A program made the translations under genes and the position numbers. The notes below the pieces were generated by a model. The model did no database searches, was not told the DNA's origin, and was given only the letters and a program-made list of their open reading frames with translations. From Apostichopus californicus (taxonomy: Eukaryota > Echinodermata > Holothuroidea > Aspidochirotida > Stichopodidae): a stretch of 35,630 nt of DNA. The first letter of the stretch is position 1. Every line of letters begins with the position of its first letter. Below, in pieces: positions 1 through 13,000 of the stretch. The stretch is taken from the NCBI GenBank assembly GCA_020650975.1, contig JAIPMN010000316.1, forward strand, positions 8,948-44,577. Reading direction: 5' to 3'.

Positions 1-1528
1 TATACTGCTCTTTGTAAGGCAATGTAGTGTCTAGTATGACAATAGTTACATTCTATACTGCTCTTTGTAAGGCAATGTAGTGTCCAGTATGACAATAGTT
101 ACATTCTATACTGCTCTTTGTGAGGCAATGTAGTGTCTAGTATGACAATAGTTACATTCTATACTGCTCTTTGTAAGACAATGTAGTGTCCAGTATGACA
201 ATAGTTACATTCTATACTGCTCTTTGTAAGGCAATGTAGTGTCCAGTATGACAATAGTTACATTCTATGCTGCTCTTTGTAAGGCAATGTAGTGTCTAGT
301 ATGACAATAGTTACATTCTATACTGCTCTTTGTAAGACAATGTAGTGTCCAGTATGACAATAATTACATTCTATACTGCTCTTTGTAAGGCAATGTAGTG
401 TCTAGTATGACAATAGTTACATTCTATACTGCTCTTTGTAAGACAATGTAGTGTCCAGTATGACAATAGTTACATTCTATGCTGCTCTTTGTAAGGCAAT
501 GTAGTGTCCAGTATGACAATAGTTACATTCTATACTGCTATTTTTAAGACAATGTAGTGTCCAGTATGACAATAGTTACATTCTTTACTGCTCTTTGTAA
601 GGCAATGTAGTGTCCAGTATGACAATAGTTACATTCTGTACTGCTCTTTGTAAGGCAATGTAGTGTCCAGTATGACAATAGTTACATTCTGTACTGCTCT
701 TTGTAAGGCAATGTAGTGTCTAGTATGACAATAGTTACATTCTGTACTGCTCTTTGTAAGGCAATGTAGTGTCCAGCATGACAATAGTTACATTCTATGC
801 TGCTCTTTGTAAGGCAATGTAGTGTCTAGTATGACAATAGTTACATTCTATACTGCTCTTTGTAAGGCAATGTAGTGTCCAGCATGACAATAGTTACATT
901 CTATACTGCTCTTTGTAAGGCAATGTAGTGTCTAGTATGACAATAGTTACATTCTATACTGCTCTTTGTAAGGCAATGTAGTGTCCAGTATGACAATAGT
1001 TACATTCTATGCTGCTCTTTGTAAGGCAATGTAGTGTCTAGTATGACAATAGTTACATTCTATGCTGCTCTTTGTAAGACAATGTAGTGTCCAGTATGAC
1101 AATAGTTACATTCTATGCTGCTCTTTGTAAGGCAATGTAGTGTCCAGTATGACAATAATTACATTCTATACTGCTCTTTGTAAGGCAATGTAGTGTCCAG
1201 TATGACAATAGTTACATTCTATACTGTTCTTTGTAAGGCAATGTAGTGTCTAGTATGACAATAGTTACATTCTATACTGCTCTTTGTAAGGCAATGTAGT
1301 GTCCAGTATGACAATAGTTACATTCTATACTGCTCTTTGTAAGGCAATGTAGTGTCTAGTATGACAATAGTTATATTCTATACTGCTCTTTGTAAGGCAA
1401 TGTAGTGTCCAGTATGACAATAGTTACATTCTATACTGATCTTTGTAAGGCAATGTAGTGTCCAGTATGACAATAGTTACATTCTATGCTACTCTTTGTA
1501 AGGCAATGTAGTGTCTAGTATGACAATA
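1..1528. repeat. 53-bp minisatellite, about 29 copies, cut by the window edge
   Basis: The unit starts TATACTGCTCTTTGTAAGGC and recurs every 53 bp from base 1 to about 1528 with few substitutions. Two positions vary systematically: GTGTCTAG versus GTGTCCAG, and GTAAGGC versus GTAAGAC. It lies in the intron after exon 28, about 140 bp from that exon's donor. The left boundary is not seen. Confidence 0.98.
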
Positions 1529-1669
1529 TCCTACAAAAAGTCAGGTTAGAAGTCAAAATAAGTAATATCTGATTACATTTTAACGACAAAGTCTGCTCCC
1601 CTTGTGGTTTTCAGTCATACATAAGTTATGAAAGATAAGATAACTATTATTGCTTTGTTTTTATTTTAC

Positions 1670-1787
1670 CTGTAAAGCACTTGCAGAGTTGAATATTTCT
1701 TGAGAGGATTGCATAAGTCAGAGCACTACAGCCATACACATCCAACACTGATGGTTTGTTACCCAGAGCCATGAGAGCATTAGCAAC
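1670..1787 (-). CDS. Exon 28: last coding exon in the window (residues 1291-1329)
   Basis: Acceptor TATAAAG, donor ACAG|GTAAAA. Encodes VANALMALGNKPSVLDVYGC and then SALTYAILSRNIQLCKCF, another ankyrin unit. The donor shows that the gene continues past the left edge; all sequence left of it to base 1 is intron, mostly a 53-bp tandem array. Confidence 0.93.
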
Positions 1788-4017
1788 CTTTATAAAAGTG
1801 AAGTTAGAATAATAAATTAATAGTTTGGATCATATTAATAAATGAGTCAGCAAAATCAACAACATTTATGCAGCTGGATGACATTTCATAACAATTTTTC
1901 CTATTCGAGCTAGACTCAGTTTATCTATTAGTGCAGTGATCTGTATGAAGTAATTCTTCTATGCATAACAGGAGAAATTAGTAAATCAAAGGTCTATGAA
2001 TATAAATTTCATGATAGGTCTAGACTTAAGTGTTAATCAATGTTTTCAATATTATTATCATGATCTAAGACCTGACATTAATGCAGCAAACTAACATACG
2101 ATTTATGTTCAAGCCTTTTGATGTCTGAAGATATTACACTGCGTATGAAACCCATTTAAATAACAAACTTTCAGAGTCTGAAACACTGGATGGTCATGTG
2201 CCTGGCAAGGGAATTCAACTTCAAGGCTATGTGGTGTTGTATCAACTACAACACATTGGTCCTCCCATACATATTCATCTTCAGTTCAGTGCACTACAAG
2301 TCTTGCCTTCAACTTCATTATAATTAAGTTCATTAACCATCTCAATACTGGATACAAGTTGATACTAGATTACCAATTAAGATTAGTGTTAGACATTTGA
2401 TTCTGCATCAACCTAAGAAGTGGTATTAATTGTCATACAAAGCAGTAGACATCAATTACTGCAACAATCATACATTCATAGTATCATACATACATACCTT
2501 CATCATACATACATACATACACACATGTTTGTATTTCATTCCAACCGAGGACCCCATTGTATTTTCCATTGTTCAAATCCACGTATCCTAACCTTAACAA
2601 TACCCCATACAATAGAATTCTTCCGAGGACGTGGTGATTCTTTAGAAATCACAACCGAGGACCTGAAATTCTTTTGTTCAAGTCCTTGGTCAGATAGAAA
2701 AACAAACGCATACATACACACACACACATACACGCATACATCATACTACATCATACATACATACATACATACATTCATACTACATCATACATACATTCAT
2801 ACTACATCTAAAAACTATCATGAAACCCATTTTCAATCTAAAATAGTTGACAATTGAAGGACATTAAATTTCACATTGCTGTGGGAAACCTTTTTAATCA
2901 GAGGACCACTATGTATGGGTGAGGTTCTATCTTAAACAAATACATCCAAGGGTATTACAGTGAATAAGCTGATCTTTGTAACTCCTTACAGGAATACTGG
3001 AATTTAACTTTTGATCACTATAGGTCGACATGACAGCATGATGCAACAGACAGGCTTGATTAAAACAATTGACCAGCATATGGATTTATCTATGAAGCTA
3101 CAAACATGAGTAATTTTTCTTTCAAATTATTAGCTCCATCTCTGACCTGCAATTGTTCACCAGTTGATGTGTTGTTGCATGACAGGGCCAGGACATGCAG
3201 CATGTTTTGATTGTCATTGTTCAGGAGATTCTGTCCACTGAGATTCTTCATTTTCTTCTGAATGAGACTCAGGGCAAGCTGTAACTTGCCAGCTTCGATG
3301 GTAGCCTAATGGAACAAGACATGATACCATCAGTACATTAAATAAAATAAGTTCAGTCTCAACTACACATCATAGAAATTATTGCTACACTCTATTATAT
3401 AGCTTAAAGACATCAATGGCACAGTCACCTTATTTACAACAGCTACATAATGACATCCAGATGGTTAGATGAAATGAATACAATGTTTGATAACTACAAT
3501 AATCTGTAAGTATGAGGGGTAGGAATATTTCTTTTCATGATATTGACAGCTGTTAGTTTCTGGTGTTCTGATTGTTGTAATACAGTGACACAAACCAAGC
3601 AAAGCAGTTCTTTAATTGAATTTCATCAACATGACTTGATGCTTTACATTATATTCCCTATAGAAATAACAATTCCTGGAATATGATAAGCTCAGTGAAG
3701 GCATGCAAGTCAAGTACAAAGACCATGTGTTTAATAACATCCTTCTGGTTCTGAAATTTTGTGTTTACAAAAGTAAGGTTAAAATGAGAAACATTCCTTT
3801 AACTATGGTAAAATTGAGTTAAAGAATTTTTATTTAAAAGAAAAGTTTATTTATCAAACTAATTGTAAGCAAAATGCTTTTGATATCAGATGGCATAAGT
3901 GGAAATCTTTATTTGAAGTTAAATGATTTATTTGTTGTTGTCGATAATATTAACTATTGGTCATAAAGTATATGTTATTATGAATTGTACATTGTTTGGA
4001 CTCTTGTTGGAATGATA

Positions 4018-4066
<49 letters not shown>

Positions 4067-7000
4067 TACAATAAAACATCGCATCTGTATTACAAAGCTT
4101 TAGTTCTGTGTCTTTATAGTCTTCTGCTATGCTGATTTGATGAGTTATACTTTAAATGCTACAGTCTACTTAAATATTGTAATACTCACTTGTACAATCG
4201 CTGTTTTGCGGAGTCCAAATCTCTCGAGTTTGTCCATTAAGAGGTACAGCACACCCTGCCATCCTTTCTCCACTACCTTATATAGTAAAGATACCCTGGT
4301 GACTTTCTCTGGGATTGGTGGCTTCATCTTCTGCCAAATCCAAGCTGTTTTCTCTTTCTGTTTCTTCTGTTCTGCTGCCCATTTCTTGTAGCTATCGGTA
4401 ACATGACTCACTTGTACATTAATACTTGCTCCTCGCTGAATCAAAGGAACAGCAATACTGCAGGTAGAGGGAGACATGTCACCTTTATGCTCAGTAGTTC
4501 ATATATCTTACATACTACACATAATATTCAAGAGTTAAATCCTCCAATCATAATCTGGCCTCAATGGGATCTTCATTTTTACAACATTCATTTATTTATT
4601 CATTCAAGTTCTTATAGATGGAAGACTGTTAATGAATAAACCACTCTAGCGCATCAACATAAAATATTCTGATCTTGCAAGACAGAGTCCAGTACTTCTA
4701 ATGCCACTATTAACCTCAAATGTGCTCTCATGTAAAGAATGAATGAGAGGTTCTGATTTCCAACAGATGCATCCTACAAATACTAGTTACTATGAGTTAT
4801 TGTCTCAGTGTGTCTCTGGCCTATTCTATTGTTGACTTTGGGATATGTTGTATCACTTGTGGGGGAGTTATAGAGCTCCACCAAAACTCCTGATGTGGTG
4901 CTACAATATAATAGCTCCTACTAGAGGTTACATCAGACTGGTTGGGTAAAGATGAAGAATAACATATTAAGTTCTGTTGGTGATTAGTAAGGATGAAGAA
5001 TTAAACCAACAATCTGGACTGCCACTAACCTGTCATGTCCTCCTGCAACAGCTAGAGATAATGGTGTGTTGCCAATATCATCAGCAGCATCAAGATCTGT
5101 GATGTACTGAATGATACAAAACACATTATATGATACAAAACACTTTATATGATACAAAACACTTTCTATGATACAAAACACTTTATATGATACAAAACAC
5201 TTTATATGATACAAAATACTTCATACGATACAAAATACTTCATATTATACAAAACACTTTATTTGATACAAAACACATTATATGATACAAAACACTTCAT
5301 ATGATACAAAACAATTTCTATGATACAAAACACTTTCTATGATACAAAACACTTTATATGATACAAAATACTTCATATGATACGAAATACTTCATATTAT
5401 ACAAAACACTTTATATGATACAAAACACTATATAAGCAGAACAACTGAAAGGCAGAAGCAGTATTACAATAACAAAGATTCTTTCACGTTAATTTGGGAA
5501 AATAAAATGAATCCATAGGTTCCTAATAAGAGACTTCATCAAAAGTTACTGTTACAGAATTTGCCAGCAGTCGATGATTATTAAAAATGCTCAGACAGAC
5601 CATGGAACCATCATATAGACATCAATGTACAAGCATACACTGCCAAATCTAAATAAAAAAATTTCCTTTCATGTTTATGCACTTTCCAGACAACCAATGA
5701 ACTGCCTCCAACACCAAATCATTAGTGGAAAAGACATACTGAGAATAGTATATAAAGACCAACATGGTCCCAACTTCTTGCACATCCCAATAGATTAGCA
5801 AGCGGGCATTTCATACATTTAAAGCTTTGACAGAAAAAAGGACCTAAATATAAATAAATTCCTCTAAAACATCCATTACCAAGATCTCAATAATATTATG
5901 ATCAACTTTCATAAATATCTTGTTTTCTTACAGGGAAATAACTACTACGAATACATTTGGTCATCATTCACACAGAGTGGGCAGAGGCAAGAATTTGAAA
6001 ATCCAAAATTACTTTTGACTTATAAGTAATGTGGAGGGTACAGACATTTGAAGTATTATTCAACAATCACTTAGTAAGAGCCTTCATGACCTTCTACCTT
6101 CCTTAACAATATTAACGATCCAGCACTAAAGCATCAGTGTGTAAAACTTTGACCAAACTTGACAAATGTTATTACAAGGAGAAATATTTTGTGAAGTGTG
6201 GATAGACTGCTAAATGATGATGAACAGACATAGACTGCCAGTCAATGCCTAACCAGCCGTGACAGTAACTACTTATGTTTAACATAATACATATCACTGG
6301 ATACTGTTGAAGCACCAAGAGAATCGCAATCGTTTCTTATTTGTGATTGTGCCTGACAAGCTAGTGGCAAAATGTCTGCAAGCTGTGTTTAAGAAGACAA
6401 TAAAACATCATGAAAACATGACTTACTTCAATCAGATGAGTAAATGAGATGGTAGCGCCTCTATAAGCAGCAACATGTAGAGGAGTGCGACCATGCTTGT
6501 CGGCCATCTCTATACCTCGACCTTTCATGGCAGTGGTGAGTATAGTGACCACTTCAATAGGATCCAGCTGGGTGTAGTCATCTAGACTGTAAAACATAAC
6601 ATCATCAACTTAATTTCAGTTTATGTCTGTTAAGTCTGACCAAATGACAATTTAGCATTGTTTATTCATACTTTTAGGATAATGAATCATCACTTTTGAC
6701 TGCCACAGAGGAAGATTACCATACTATGGATTGATAATTATGTTTTTGGGCAGGTATTATTCAAATAAATATATGGCTTGTAACTTCACACAAATTCAGG
6801 TTTAATAATCATCCAATTGTGACAGAATTACGTTTGAGTTATTTGATGAAGCCACTCATCTAACTTCAATAGACAGACCAGGGCCTGCACCCACGACAAG
6901 ATGCTAGATGTAATTCCTTGAAGTGCATACACCCATGTAGTGAACAGTAACAGTCATTTCAGATTCAATGGAACTAATACTACTTACTTCTGTAATTTGC

Positions 7001-10000
7001 AAAATGCATAGTGAAGGGGAATTCTTCCCTCTTCATCCTTGGCAAGAACATTTGCTCCTTGCTCCAGGAGGAATTCTACAACATCTGTGGTCGAGTGAGG
7101 AGTCAGTGCCTCCACTGCATAATGCAAAGGAGTTCGCTTCTTGCCATCGCAAAGATTAACATCAACTCCATTGTTTAAAACAAGTCCAAGGCACTTGATG
7201 ACCTCTACAGGAGCTGAAATCAAGATAAATACATAAGGATTTGAGTTCTTTGAAAGCCACAAATGAAATCCACACACTATGGAATAATAAACAGTCAAAA
7301 GAAACATATTCATGAGATCTTGTTGACTTGTCCTTCTGCTTTGTCTACATTATTTATGTATACACACCAGACATTTTTGAGATACAGCCACAGATAATAT
7401 TTTAGATAAAATGAATCATAAACATTAATTCTTACTATTCCATGACTCCCTTTAATACACAAAGAACTAAACAAATACAAAAACGATTTTTCAAGTACTA
7501 ACCAATTAAAATTGGGTAACAAAAGAACTTTTAATGAAAAAAAAAGACAATTTTTAAAGGAGTATAAAAAATACCTATTTAAGAGAGGAAGATGTCTTAC
7601 TTGATTGCAATGCAGCTAGGTGATGCAGAACATTACTTTTGTTGTCTGGGGACGAAGCTGAAGCCCCTCTTAATAGAAGAGTCTCAACAACTGAAAAGAG
7701 AGAATTCCTGCAACAGGGCAAAGACAAATATATGGTATTAATCCTAATTACTGAAACACAATATTTGATATACTACAAAACACTATTGCAGCTACCCTGT
7801 CAAATGTCTTATGGAAACATTTTGAATTAAATGACAAACTCGTGGTATCCTACTCCACTGAAGAATTAATCCACTGAAGAATTAATCCACTAAAGAATTA
7901 ATCCACTGAAGAATTAATCTACTAAAGAATTAATCCACTGAAGAATTAATCCACTGAAGAATTAATCCACTGAAGATATAATCCACTGAAGAATTCATAC
8001 ACTGAAGAATTAATCCACTGAAGAATTAATCCACTGAAGATATACTCCACTAAAGAATTAATACACTGAAGAATTAATCCACTAAAGAATTAATAATCCA
8101 CTGAATAATTAATCCACTGAAGCATTAATCCAATTACTCCACTGAAGAATTAATCCACTGAAGAATTAAGGTTCATCAAAATATGAATCTCTGGTACAAT
8201 AACCAAAATCATACCAAAATGATGAAATATGGCAACAAAAACTTAGGGATCCCAAATTATATTTGAAGTTAATGTACAAGCAGTGTTGTGTTTGATTAAC
8301 AATAAATATCTTAATTAAACATCTATATCCTGCTAAAGGAGGAGTAGTGATGCCATTAAGGATGATAAAATCAATGTCAAATTGAATTATTATTTGTGCA
8401 TAACACATACCACTGATGGAAAACTAGATTCAACAAAAGCTTGTTTTCATGTTTCAGAGTTAGGTTGAAAAGTAATACCAGATAAGATATTATCACTGAA
8501 GAGTTGATATTTGATATTCTGAAATCAACAGTACTGCTTACTTGGCAGCAAGAATTACAGGTGTGACTGGCTGAAAGCCATCTTCAGCTGCTTCATTCTC
8601 TTCTTGCCCATCTTCCTTATCCCCTGGAGGAATCGAACTCATGTTCACATCAACTCTAGGAGAAATCTAAAATTTAAAGAGAAATAGTCAATGATTTGGC
8701 AGCAACTAGTATAAACTATTCAAACAATAGTACTATTTATTCCATGCACAATTAAACTGAAAGCTATTGCTCCTTAAATGTAACCTAGTCACCCAGTAAC
8801 ACACAGAATCTTGCGTACACCAGAGTCATATCTGTGCATTAAAAGCAAACATATATGAAATATGTATATACATCATTATTGAAAGACTATCCTCACCAAT
8901 ATTAAAGCAGCTTCCTTTGCCACAGCTCCATACTCAAGTGCTTGAAGGAGGGGAGTCTTGCCATTCTTATTTCGAATGTTGAGATCGGGCTTGAAGGATG
9001 CAAACGCTTTCAACAAGTTGTCTTTGTATCTAACGCCATTGGTGTCAGATATTGGAGCCCCACAATAAGGATAGATGAAATGAAATATCACTGCTCCTCT
9101 CTCTACAAGAATACAATAGATAAATGAGAATTGTTAACACATCCCATTTGTGTTGTTCTTGCTAATGATGACAGTGATTTCTAGGATCAACCAGTCACTT
9201 CTTGAGAATGCATCATTGACTTAACAGAAAGAAATCGTTAAATACTGACCAGAGCAGAAGATTTGCAAGACCACCTGTCTTGCTCTTAACATGATACATG
9301 TCAACTAAGTCCTGACTTGCTTCAAAAGTGCTCCTGTTGTGTGCTATGTGAATTCATGAAATGGGTGTTATGCAAACGCTTATCATTTTCTCTAAAATCA
9401 ACAAATGCCTGCAACTATTTGTGGCCAGGCCTGCAAATATTTTGATCAGAATATTATTGTCTCCTTATTTTAATGCTTCTTAAATTAAAAAACAAAAATG
9501 CTCTTTCCTCAACTCATCTGTGATAATGAATACTATGCTTTTGTCTGGAATATACATAAAATTTTCATAATATACTACAAGATACCCAAAAATAATGACC
9601 GTAAACCATGCTTATTGCAATGCAATTTGGCTAATAGCGTAAGATGTTACTACATATTTATCATCATGAAGACTAAAGGTCTCATACCAATCAATGCATG
9701 AACTGCCCAAGTTCGTTTTAATATTTTTCAGAGTACTCAAGCAATGACTTCATTACTTCAAAAGATGACAGTACCTTTCTGAGATGGTTGGGCCAGTTTA
9801 TGGTCATCAGCAATCATGTAATTGATGTTTGCATTCCCCTTCTGAATGAAACGCTGAAATGAAAGTAGAATAACAAATAAGTCAGACTACTGACATTTGC
9901 AATTGTTTCAATTAATAACGAATTGACTGAATAAATGCTATTCATCTACAACACATGCAGAACTAGTATTTAGGGCTCTGTCACAATAACGGACATATAT

Positions 10001-13000
10001 TTAAACAAGCTGGTTGCCAATGTGGTGTAACTTATATCACAATTGAAAACTGTTCAAAAGCCAAAAATTGTTAGTTTATGGTGTTTCAAGTGCAGTTCTT
10101 TACAATCTATAAATCATTAAACATCAACATTCATAGGAGATGCACAAATCCTAGCATATTTTGTATATATGAATCAGTAATAGTGCTCTTTTGTCAGTAA
10201 CTATTTGGTCTGACGGTACCAGCTAATTGTACTGTTTGCACTGGAAAGGAAAATACCAATAAACGTCTATGCATCAAAGTTGCTCACGTAACCTTGTTGA
10301 ATCTATTGGGAAGCATGGCAATTTAATGGCTTCTTTAAATGACTGATTCTCTCACCTTGAATAAAGCTGTTACATGTAGGTAGAAATTTTCCTGCATTGA
10401 GAATGAACGGAAAATAACACATCATTAATTCAACAGATTCATACAGAGAAAATAGATAAAATAGATTAATATCCAATAGAATCAAGACGGACCATAGATA
10501 CCTCTCTGGGTAATGACTTCCTGAACTATTTTAAGTCACATAAACCAAACATTTCATGTTTTGACTATGCATCTGGAAATTAAATGAGCATGTAGGACTA
10601 TTAAGGCATTTGCTCCTCCCTCAATTATTTCTTATTATTGAGTGCAGGGTTGGTGGAGATAGGAGACTCACACACTCATTCACCTTCATTGAAGTCATTA
10701 CTTTGGATCTAACATCACTCATTTTGTTCGATCTGGGATAAGCATGTGTGTGGGATCAATTGACCGTGTCTAGTTCTTAAATCTAAGATGATACAATTAT
10801 AGAAGTGAACACATATTTAAGATCACAAAAGTGTTAAAGTCAAGATTTGTGTGAATTCATTTTATACACAATCATAACATGATTAAACAATATGACATAG
10901 AACTTGTTTGGTCAGATTGAGAGAAGAGGGCACATGCTGCCATAGGCAACAATCAAACTCTGGTTTAACATCACACTTCTGAACCTTTAAAAATACTAGA
11001 AGGCAGAAAGCTAGTCAGCAAATAAATTATCAAAGACACATTGCTCTGTTAGTGAGGTGAACAAGAATCACTCTACCGAAGGACACTTTCTGCTTGTTTC
11101 ATTACAAAATACTTCTGCCAGCCGTAAGAGAGGGGTAAAGCCTTGCTTATCCTGAACATCAATCAGATCTATCAGTTGATTTGTGGCACCTTTGGAACTC
11201 TAAATGCAAACAAAATAGAGAAAGCTTTTAACAGGTTTGGAGTTCACCATCACTACATACATAAAAAATACACAGTTATAAAACATCACATGAAAATGTT
11301 ATTGGATGTGTAAAAATAGCAGAGAATGGGGATTTAAGCATTTAATGAAGTAATCAGTTCTAGTAAATAAGGTTTGCTTTAACTTGTGACTGAGAGGTAG
11401 GAAATAGTTTTTTGCTAGCTTAAAACACCAACATAAAAGCTTGAAATGAGTTTCACAGAATGTATCAAAAAAACAACAGGCGACATGGAAACTTGATGAG
11501 CGATACAAAGTTCCAAGAGGGCACCACACAAACTGTCTCCTGAAGTAACAGACACTTCAACTTATGTGTCTTTACATGCAGGACTGTTTTTAATTAGCCA
11601 CTGTGTGTTTTTCCACAACTGAACACAGTGCACAAGCATCTTGCCATTTTACTGCTTGACGTCAGTTCCTGTGATTAAATTTAACTTGCTAATAATACTC
11701 ATACCTGTTTCCAGAGTAAATCAAAGACCTGGCACTGGTCTCCATGAACCACTTTACGAGCCATGAGATGTAGGACATTCTCTCCATCTTCTCCTGCTTC
11801 AAGTGAAATACTGGCTCCTTTGTTCATTAGTAACTGCAAAAGTCCTGTATTTATGGGATCCTGGAGATGGTTCAAGAGAGGTTTACTATTAACTGTACCC
11901 ACAAGACACTTGCAGTTCTGTCTATGACAGGTAAAAAGCACTCTTAATGATGGTTTTAACATTTTAACATGTTACCACCAGCGAAACTGAATATATTTAA
12001 TTACCTACATTCACAGTCTTGTAATTAGAAAATGAAAGTAACTAGTTTCTGAGTAAGATAAGCAATACCACTAGAAGTCACTGCTTGCGATTACACTATT
12101 TGATGGGCATGTTACTGAGGAGCCCTCTGCCATCCCCCCCCCCCCGCCTTTCCCTCCCAAAATGCTGTCTACCAATCAAAACAGAGGTATTCTCCGAACC
12201 CAGTAGCTAATACGATGGAATGACAAGTTAGGTTATCATATTATCCAATGAATAGCATTATTGTATATCATATGTTAGCTGAGCCTATGCATGTTATGGA
12301 AAGTAACATCATATATCTTAAACTAGAGCAGTGCTTGGTTTGAAGGACTAAGAAAACTTGGAAATCACTAAGAACTTATTATTCCATTCGATAAAAATTT
12401 GCTACATGAAATTCACCTGCTGCATGACAATGTTGACAGGAGTTTCACCAGAATCTGTCTTAGCAGAGATATCACAACCATGCTTCATCAGTATTGTGGC
12501 ACACTCTATAATAGTCTCAAACTGTTTGGCCTTTTTGTCCTTCTCTCTTTCCTGAAGGAGTAATTGAAAAGTATTGGAGATTGACATCATGGCACTATTG
12601 GAAAAAATAAGGCTTTTCCAACAGGTGGATTACAAATATTCTTCAGTTAAAACAAGCGCCTTTTATGTTAGTACTCAAACCATGGCAAATAGCATTGAAT
12701 GATTGGATTGTAGATGATGTATTTTAATGAAGGAGAAGGACCAGTGAATTAGCTGGGGGACAATATGTCAGCAGACTGGCTTTCATTGATCAGTGCTGAA
12801 ACGTACAACTCCACCCCTTTAAAATAAGTCTCCGACTGTGATCATAATGTTAATATGAATCTAGTAAATGAAGGATAACATGATCACCTTTACATCCTCT
12901 TGTCCACAATCAGTTGCAGGTATCTATCACCATGGTGACATATCACAGTCAGTGGTTGACATGCAACTGTTCAATCAAAACATCCTAATAACCTCCATTT

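Noticed and set aside
2420..2857. 145-residue plus-strand frame rich in His, Thr and Tyr
   Set aside because: Explained by CATA repeats inside an intron of the minus-strand gene.
4984..5214. Minus-strand frame with repeated YHIKCFVSY upstream of exon 25
   Set aside because: That part is the 19-bp array in the intron; only the portion from 5106 leftwards is exon.
5108..8169. CRISPR-like reading of the regular short repeats
   Set aside because: The repeats are directly tandem with no unique spacers, and the context is a eukaryotic intron.
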